A stretch of DNA of 22,663 nt from assembly GCA_028565635.1 (NCBI GenBank), contig JAOXYB010085497.1:1-22663 (forward strand). The letters run 5' to 3'. The notes below the pieces were generated by a model. It did not search any database. It was not told the DNA's origin and saw only the letters and a list, made by a program, of their open reading frames with translations. Positions 10,001 to 22,663 of the stretch are shown here, in pieces (the first letter of the stretch is position 1; each line of letters opens with the position of its first letter). Both the position numbers and the translations under genes were made by a program. The stretch is from Phoronis ovalis. Its lineage: Eukaryota > Phoronida > Phoronidae.

Positions 10001-11734
10001 GATGCTAAATGTCACATACTCATCCAGCCTTGTGTCTGTTATTGTTCTGTCCATAGGAATCTTATCACTTGCCACCATATTAAAACCAAACTCACGCACC
10101 GATCTGTCACCCATGTTCTTCTCTCCCTGGCTCAAATGAACTGCTTCCCCTTTATCACCTACAAGAAGTTTCTCTCGGTATTATCAATTAATTAAAAAAA
10201 AAAATTACTATATTATATTGATAATCATAAAGAATTATGTACATTTACAAAGTGTGTCATAGGTTTTCACTGTGTACAAATGTGCTACCAAGAGGGACTC
10301 ACACAGAGATTAAACAATAAACTGTTTACATGCCACGTGATTTGGTGGACACAAACCCTCGTAAAACGTTCCCAGCATGCTGGTTTTGTGAATGGAATCA
10401 TACGAGAACAATGGCATTGTGCACTCACAAAACGTGCAATGGTGGGAACATTCCAGGTCGTGACTAGTAGCTCCACCAAGTGCATGCAAATAGTCCGCTA
10501 CAGTAAATACTGAGGAAGTTAAATATGTGCTGATTTTTTTTTGCCAATGTTTTAAGGTTCAAATGCATATTATATCCAGAATAACCTGGCATACACAGTG
10601 CAACGCTAAATGCAGCATTTAAATAGAATTAGAATCCCAGTTACACATGCAATTACCAGATGTGTCACAACTTTTCTAGGTAGCTGCAGTAGGCTTTTCG
10701 AAAAGTTTCCCTCATTTTTTGTGATCAAAAGTTGCCATGCAAATTTATTAGTACGATACAGTATACATTATAAAATCAATCAAGTGTTTATAGTGCAAAT
10801 GTAGTTAGGTTTTAAATGCAAGCCTGGCACATAAATATTTCTATACTTGTAATGACAATTAATACTCCGCAATTATTTTCACTGAAGGATATGACAAACT
10901 CAATGCGACATTAAAATTATTTTAATATAATGTTGTTATTAATGTTAAATATACTGAATTTGACATTTTCTTATATAATAAGCACTTAAAGTCTGAAATG
11001 TCCACAAATTATTAGCGATTCTCTCATTGTCAGTACGTTGTACACAATGTAAATGCTCTTTTATCTTTAAACAATTACAAACCAGGTCTGTTTTTGTGAG
11101 GTGGTTCTTCCGGTTCAAAGTTTCCCAGGAGTCCTTTTTTTAAAACTTGTTTTGGTCCAAAAGTAGCTTTGACACCATTATCTTGCCGTTGCATATTTTT
11201 TTCATCTCCTGTATCATCATCGCTGTGTCGCAACTGTTTCTGAAAAACACAGAATGGCAAATCCTTAATTTCGAGCAATGTCCTTTAAGCTGTGAAGGCA
11301 TCAATAATTAAATTCAAATAGAAAATTTTGTACATCGATCCCATCTCTGGATTTTCCGATCTACCAATTCTCAAAGTTTCAAATATGTGTGTGAACTAGC
11401 AACATTGTTTAAAAATACACTAAGGCAGAAACTGAGTTCTTTTATCTTGGCTTGCCATAGGGTCATGCGTTTCCTACCTCTCAGACTAGTTATACTTCAT
11501 CCCTTGTACATATGCAATAGCATTAGTATACTTGTTTTTTTTTGTGTGAAAACTCTAAGCAAATAACACTAACAGAAGACAGTTCATTGAAGAACCCTTG
11601 GAATTATTTACCTGTCGTTTTCTAATCGTTTCCTTTTCACTAGAATCTAATTTAGAGATTAAGAATGGGCCAATAAGAATTATTAATACAACTACAACTA
11701 GCACACGAACAATTAATTTTGGTGTAAGCCTCAT
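5583..11734 (-). CDS. GALNT7: Polypeptide N-acetylgalactosaminyltransferase 7-like, complete 12-exon gene (597 aa)
   Basis: Exons in transcript order: 11734-11612, 11239-11083, 10158-10020, 9693-9527, 9334-9121, 8760-8587, 8292-8175, 7896-7777, 7491-7270, 7007-6909, 6252-6130 and 5720-5583 (TGA). All introns are GT-AG and the phases (0,1,2,1,2,2,0,0,0,0,0) agree throughout. The product is a Golgi enzyme that transfers GalNAc from UDP-GalNAc to Ser/Thr; GALNT7 relatives prefer already glycosylated peptides. Visible parts: a short cytosolic tail and membrane anchor (about residues 7-26), an acidic stem, a GT-A catalytic domain with metal-binding DAH (246-248), WGGEN (354-358) and the third metal ligand His382 in SRIGHVYR, then a ricin-type lectin domain. 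[23 protein letters not shown] and [11 protein letters not shown] favour GALNT7 over GALNT10 or GALNT1. Human GALNT7 is somewhat longer (about 657 aa), the difference lying mainly in the stem. One residue is added in WLDDEY where the family usually has W-x-DEY. Confidence 0.93.
7270..9693 (-). other. GALNT7 catalytic (GT-A / GT27) domain exons
   Basis: Six exons (from [11 protein letters not shown] to KAWGE) encode the UDP-GalNAc-binding and transfer domain. It starts with the family block [14 protein letters not shown] and LRTVHSVIN-like MRTVHSVIN, continues through VVMVDDFSD and FLDAHCEC (metal-binding DxH), then [11 protein letters not shown] and the catalytic loop ending in SRIGHVYR. All residues expected for Mn2+ and UDP-sugar binding are present, so the enzyme looks active. 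Confidence 0.88.
10159..11082. other. GALNT7 intron 2 (924 bp)
   Basis: The largest intron of the gene, phase 1. It contains the 174-bp foldback and otherwise plain AT-rich DNA. The other GALNT7 introns over 300 bp (5721-6129, 6253-6908, 8761-9120, 9694-10019 and 11240-11611) show nothing beyond splice sites. Confidence 0.7.
10321..10494. repeat. 174-bp imperfect foldback (inverted repeat) inside a GALNT7 intron
   Basis: The left arm begins ACTGTTTACATGC and the right arm ends GCATGCAAATAGT, its imperfect complement. Further paired blocks occur in order: TTGGTGGA with TCCACCAA, AACGTTCCCA with TGGGAACATT, and GTTTTGTGAATG with CATTGTGCACTCACAAAAC. The loop is near 10398-10412. The sequence is richer in GC than the surrounding intron. 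It opens overlapping reading frames on both strands because it is palindromic. It could be a foldback transposon or a long RNA hairpin. No clear target duplication was seen. Confidence 0.65.
11657..11716 (-). other. GALNT7 signal-anchor membrane segment
   Basis: Codons 7-26 encode an uninterrupted Leu/Val/Ile-rich stretch ([15 protein letters not shown] at its core). It follows the short basic N-terminus MRLTPK, as expected for a type II Golgi membrane anchor with the enzyme facing the lumen. Confidence 0.85.
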
Positions 11735-12188
11735 TGTGTTTTAATTTTTTTATGATTATGAAAGAGCCGGCGGTGCAGTGCAACGTGGCCAATGTTCTCC
11801 AAATCGATGAAACACCAATACTATATTCGGACTATTTCCCGCCTTAAATTATTTCTGAAGACTCTCAACGTCATTCCTGCTTATACTAACAGGCAGAAAC
11901 TACATTTTATACATAACAGTTAATCAAATAAAACGTTTCAGAACATTTTAGCAGACCAGAAAAAACACGACGGAAGTTCCATGAACTTATATCCAAGTTG
12001 AAATGAGTATTCGATCATATAAAAACAAACATTGCTAATCATTTAAAACAATTAAATATACTAAAACATAATTTATTATCATGCATTTTTATTACTGTTA
12101 AGTTAAAAACTATTTTTCTGATAATCGAAAACATTTAAGTTAACTCACGGGACATGTCACGTGACTCAGTTTGCTGAAGACGGACAAG
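11735..12188. promoter_or_regulatory. Divergent promoter region between GALNT7 and cathepsin F
   Basis: The 454 bp between the two start codons must hold the 5' UTRs and core promoters of both genes unless one has an upstream noncoding exon. It contains an E2F-like TTTCCCGC (11835-11842) and a CCAAT motif (in GGCCAATG, about 11787-11794, + strand) on the GALNT7 side, and the CLEAR palindrome on the cathepsin side. CpG is mildly enriched at about 11765-11845 relative to the surrounding AT-rich DNA. I see no convincing TATA box at a fixed distance. Confidence 0.6.
12156..12165. promoter_or_regulatory. CLEAR / M-box E-box GTCACGTGAC upstream of the cathepsin gene
   Basis: A perfect 10-bp palindrome identical to the consensus of the CLEAR element bound by TFEB, TFE3 and MITF factors, 24 bp before the cathepsin start codon. 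Lysosomal hydrolase genes typically carry this site near their transcription start. It is immediately followed by, and overlaps, the AP-1-like heptamer TGACTCA (12162-12168). Presence is seen directly; regulatory action is inferred. Confidence 0.7.
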
Positions 12189-20026
<7,838 letters not shown>

Positions 20027-20356
20027 GTACCACTGTACTTGCAAAGTTTTGAATGATTCATTTGAACGTGTTACTATTCAGCGTTCAGGGTACCTAATCG
20101 AGATTTGAATTTTATAGTCTTTTAATAATTATATTCAGTGTTACAACAGTGCAGTGCTAAAAATATATCCAGTGTTCTAAGTTCAGTGCTACAAAGATAC
20201 TAAATGTTTTACCAGGAATTGTTGTTACATACCATTCCAATCATTTATGGTTACATTAAGGGAAATTTAATTTTTTTTCTGTGCAATAATTAGGTCAAGC
20301 GATGTAAGGTATCAAAAAAGTTGGCACGTTTTGTGATTTTTAAAGTTTAACTTTGA

Positions 20357-20362
20357 AATAAA
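20357..20362 (+). terminator. Candidate polyadenylation signal AATAAA for cathepsin F
   Basis: First canonical hexamer after the TAA at 20024-20026. It lies within the left part of the miniature element, so the transposon could supply the 3' end. A second AATAAA is at 20957-20962, beyond the element. Confidence 0.35.
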
Positions 20363-20520
20363 AAAGAAACAAATTTTCCATAGGAGCAATTATAATTTCA
20401 ATTTCTGCGCTTGTAAGTTGCTGGTCGATGACCTGGAATTTCGCAACAGTTCAAATAGTTTTAAATCATGTAATCACGGAAAGTCTGAGTCTTGGTAGAA
20501 GCCTTCTGAAGCCATTGTCA

Positions 20521-20541
20521 AGGTATCGAAAAAGTTAGCAC
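20521..20541 (+). repeat. Internal third copy of the miniature-element terminal repeat
   Basis: AGGTATCGAAAAAGTTAGC repeats the left terminus, again followed by a CACTTTT/GTTTTGT tract. It is preceded by CA instead of TA. This suggests a nested insertion of a shorter copy (about 20521-20699) or duplication of one end. Confidence 0.65.
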
Positions 20542-20701
20542 TTTTTACGTTTTGTTTTTACGCATTGTAAAGGTTTACTGGCACTCGTGCGCTCTACAAT
20601 GATCCGCCCTGTGCGTTTTATATCTATCATAACATTAGTGATAAATACTGTTTTAAATTGTAGACATCAACCCTTAAAGTGCCAACTTTTTCGATACCTT
20701 A

Positions 20702-22323
20702 CTATAGTACTTCAGTTTTGCTGTTCAAAAATATAGAATTTGCTTAAATTCATAAACTGCATTAATGGTTTTACGCAATTTATGTAACTTTGTATTTTGC
20801 TATTTGCAGGCTCAGCAACCATAATATTCCTTAAGGTACAGTTGTGCCATGTACATCTATGTCTGAATGTTTAGAGGCACGTTTGGTTGTGAATGCCATA
20901 AAAACACAAATTTGTACAAGCACTACCATTCACTCTATAATTTTGAACTCCTCTGGAATAAACTTTAAACTATTTGTTATAGGTAACAATACGTGTTCTA
21001 GATAAAAGGAACTGTCTTTTGAGGAATATAATTTTTTTGAAATTTACCCAACATTTCATGAGCTTTCTGAATTTATGTCTAAAAATAGATGTGTTCAGGG
21101 ATAATACTGTTATTACTTTTTCTAGAGTTTTGTATTAATGTTCATTTTTTGCAGATGACTACAATGTATTATAATCAAGAAAATATTTTACAGGAGAATT
21201 ATTGTTGACAAATATATATTTCTGATTTATTATAATATAAGGTGTTTGTTACTGATCATGATGATGGCAGCAGATTAACAATATTCTTTATAAAAGTCAC
21301 AAATAGTTATCATATCTACATGTCGGTAATTGCTCATGACATCAGAATTACCAAACATTGGCACAACCTAGCCTACCAAGCACCTTCGTGCAGACAAAAT
21401 TATTATCACTAGCATCATCTGCTTGATAGCCTTTTTGCAAACACATTGCAATTGACTTCTATGACATCTAAGAATACTAAAACCTAATTTCTGAAAATCT
21501 GTCACAATATTTAGATTTTGACCTTCTAACCTCAAGGTCACCTCTCCCAACCATGGAGCTGTCATATGTTGAACTGCAAGCCTATAGAATTAACCATTAT
21601 AAGTTGCAGCATGTTTCATTAATTGAAAAGATGCCAAAAAAACTAAAGGAAAATATCTTCTTTGTACTTTGCTATGTTTTGAACAATTTTAGAAATTTAA
21701 CAGTAGCACCCGTAAAAATGTATTGTAGATTTTAGGAATAGCTATGATAAATAAGATAAAGTTAAATTATTGGCTCATTATTAAACAACTTTTACTCTCG
21801 CAATTTATAAAAAAATCACGTTCCTTTCCCCCATTAAAAATAAAAAGGAGGATTTAATTTATCAGTATTTAAACTCTTAATGAATTTACCTAACAAGGAA
21901 GCATACAAACAAAAACAAACAATTAAACCAACTTGAGTCTATATTGTGAATGAGTTGATTTCTTTTTTATCAGGATGGTGAACATTGCCATAGAGCAGTT
22001 GAATGTAGTCACATTTGAGAGATACAGTCTTCTTGATCTTCAGTTATTTATTTTGCTAATGATGGCGATATCCAATTGTTTATATGTTAAATGGTAACTT
22101 TACGCTTTTATAATGTTAATTTATGCGTATGCTAATGTCGTGACTACAACCTACAGGTACCATCTCTTGCCGCAATAGCCCAGTGACATGAATTGATTGC
22201 GTCCCACAGGTAGCGCCACTTGACAACATTTAAAGAACTCTTTTGTCGCATAAGTACTGAAACTCGTTCACCGTAGACTTGGTGACAGCTAGAAATTGAT
22301 TTCGAAAAGTAAACTTAAAAAAA
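20702..22323. other. Intergenic region after the cathepsin gene
   Basis: AT-rich DNA with no supported gene. It contains the second TGACCT-type repeat member and short chance frames. Base composition becomes less AT-rich after about 22140, consistent with a promoter for the putative gene at 22337. Confidence 0.5.
21517..21640 (+). repeat. Probable second member of the TGACCT-rich repeat family
   Basis: Shares TTTTGACCT, CTCAAG-TCA, CCCA and CATAT-TGAA landmarks, in the same order and strand, with the copy at about 15745-15800 in cathepsin intron 4. Sequence between the landmarks has diverged. No coding potential was recognised. Confidence 0.35.
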
Positions 22324-22344
22324 ATGTGTGTACGTCATGGATGA
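22324..22344 (+). promoter_or_regulatory. Short upstream ORF overlapping the putative start codon
   Basis: ATG at 22324 opens a six-codon frame (MCVRHG) stopping at TGA 22342-22344, overlapping ATG 22337 in another frame. If transcription starts upstream, this could lower translation of the putative exon. It depends on that gene being real. Confidence 0.3.
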
Positions 22345-22465
22345 ACAGAAAATAAATTTGGCTTTTCAAGAGATTAAGGAAATTTTACAACAAATCAACG
22401 GGAATACCAAGACATCAGACCAAGAAGTGTGGCATAAACCGCGCTCGGAAATTGACGGGGAAAAA
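22337..22465 (+). CDS. Possible first coding exon of an unidentified gene running off the right edge
   Basis: ATG at 22337 opens 43 codons: MDEQKINLAFQEIKEILQQI, then NGNTKTSDQEVWHKPRSEI, then DGEK. They end at a potential donor AAA|GTAAAC (22466), with an in-frame TGA at 22472 if unspliced. The start is amphipathic and possibly coiled-coil; no signal peptide or recognised domain. Surroundings are richer in CpG (22400-22600) than most of the window, as near a promoter. The donor is not ideal, and the ORF could be a chance 45-codon frame. I do not recognise the family. Confidence 0.35.
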
Positions 22466-22501
22466 GTAAACTGAAGGCTTTATAGTATAATAATTCGGAG
22501 T

Positions 22502-22550
22502 GGCTAAACGTCCGGTTACCGGATGGCATATCTTGGGGCTAAACGTCCGG
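22502..22550 (+). repeat. Direct repeat GGCTAAACGTCCGG, two copies
   Basis: Exact 14-bp copies at 22502-22515 and 22537-22550, 35 bp apart. They are CpG-containing and just after the putative first exon's donor. A palindromic CCGGTTACCGG lies at the first copy's edge. Function unknown. Confidence 0.6.
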
Positions 22551-22663
22551 ACATCCAATTCGGATCAACTCGGGTTTTCCCGATCAAAAACCCGCACATT
22601 GCAAGAGGGAGATGGAGCCAGTTTTAAAGTAAAGCAATATGAGCATAAAATAAATTCATTATA

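Larger units (their letters stand above)
20305..20701. mobile_element. Tc1/mariner-type miniature inverted-repeat element, about 393 bp, with TA target duplication
   Basis: The left end TA-AGGTATCAAAAAAGTTGGC at 20305 is mirrored by a right end whose complement reads TA-AGGTATCGAAAAAGTTGGC, ending at 20701. The terminal repeats differ at one base in over 20. TA on both sides is the mariner insertion signature. There is no open frame for a transposase. A third copy of the end, in direct orientation, lies inside at about 20521-20541. The element sits in the 3' flank, possibly the 3' UTR, of the cathepsin gene. Confidence 0.75.

Noticed and set aside
10280-10513. Overlapping open frames on both strands
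   Set aside because: Both arise from the 174-bp foldback; the mirror-image frames are a symptom of the inverted repeat, with no coding signature.
12171-12188. Upstream non-ATG (TTG) extension of the cathepsin start
   Set aside because: TTG is an unlikely eukaryotic start; ATG 12189 opens a clean signal peptide.

Overview
This is AT-rich, intron-dense nuclear DNA from a metazoan. Every coding block is a short exon bounded by GT-AG introns in matching phase. The gene content (a mucin-type O-glycosylation enzyme, a cystatin-fused cathepsin F, a sperm/soluble adenylyl cyclase-like C-terminus) and the small inverted-repeat elements fit a marine invertebrate, perhaps a lophotrochozoan. The phylum is inference and cannot be fixed from this window.

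Layout. (1) Positions 1-4358, plus strand: the last six coding exons of a gene whose start lies to the left. They encode 299 residues of alpha-helical, TPR-like sequence, tentatively the C-terminus of an adenylate cyclase type 10-like protein. An upstream intron carries a 384-bp inverted-repeat element with an exact 8-bp target duplication. (2) Positions 11734-5583, minus strand: a complete 12-exon polypeptide N-acetylgalactosaminyltransferase, best matched to GALNT7 (597 aa). It is tail-to-tail with gene 1. (3) Positions 12189-20026, plus strand: a complete 12-exon cathepsin F-like cysteine protease with an N-terminal cystatin domain (440 aa). It is head-to-head with GALNT7; only 454 bp separate the two start codons. 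(4) Positions 20027-22336: the cathepsin 3' flank, with a TA-flanked mariner-type miniature element and other repeat-like DNA. (5) Positions 22337-22465, plus strand: a possible first coding exon of a further gene that runs off the right edge.

How the genes relate. GALNT7 is a Golgi type II membrane enzyme that adds or extends O-GalNAc on proteins. The cathepsin is a secretory-pathway or lysosomal protease. They share one short intergenic promoter region. It contains a perfect 10-bp CLEAR palindrome, the TFEB/TFE3/MITF site of lysosomal genes, 24 bp before the cathepsin start codon. I found no operon-like, CRISPR, defence or otherwise unprecedented multi-gene system. The most notable signals are the CLEAR site in a divergent promoter, the cystatin-cathepsin fusion with its key motif split by an intron, a 174-bp foldback sequence inside GALNT7, and two miniature transposons with visible target-site duplications.
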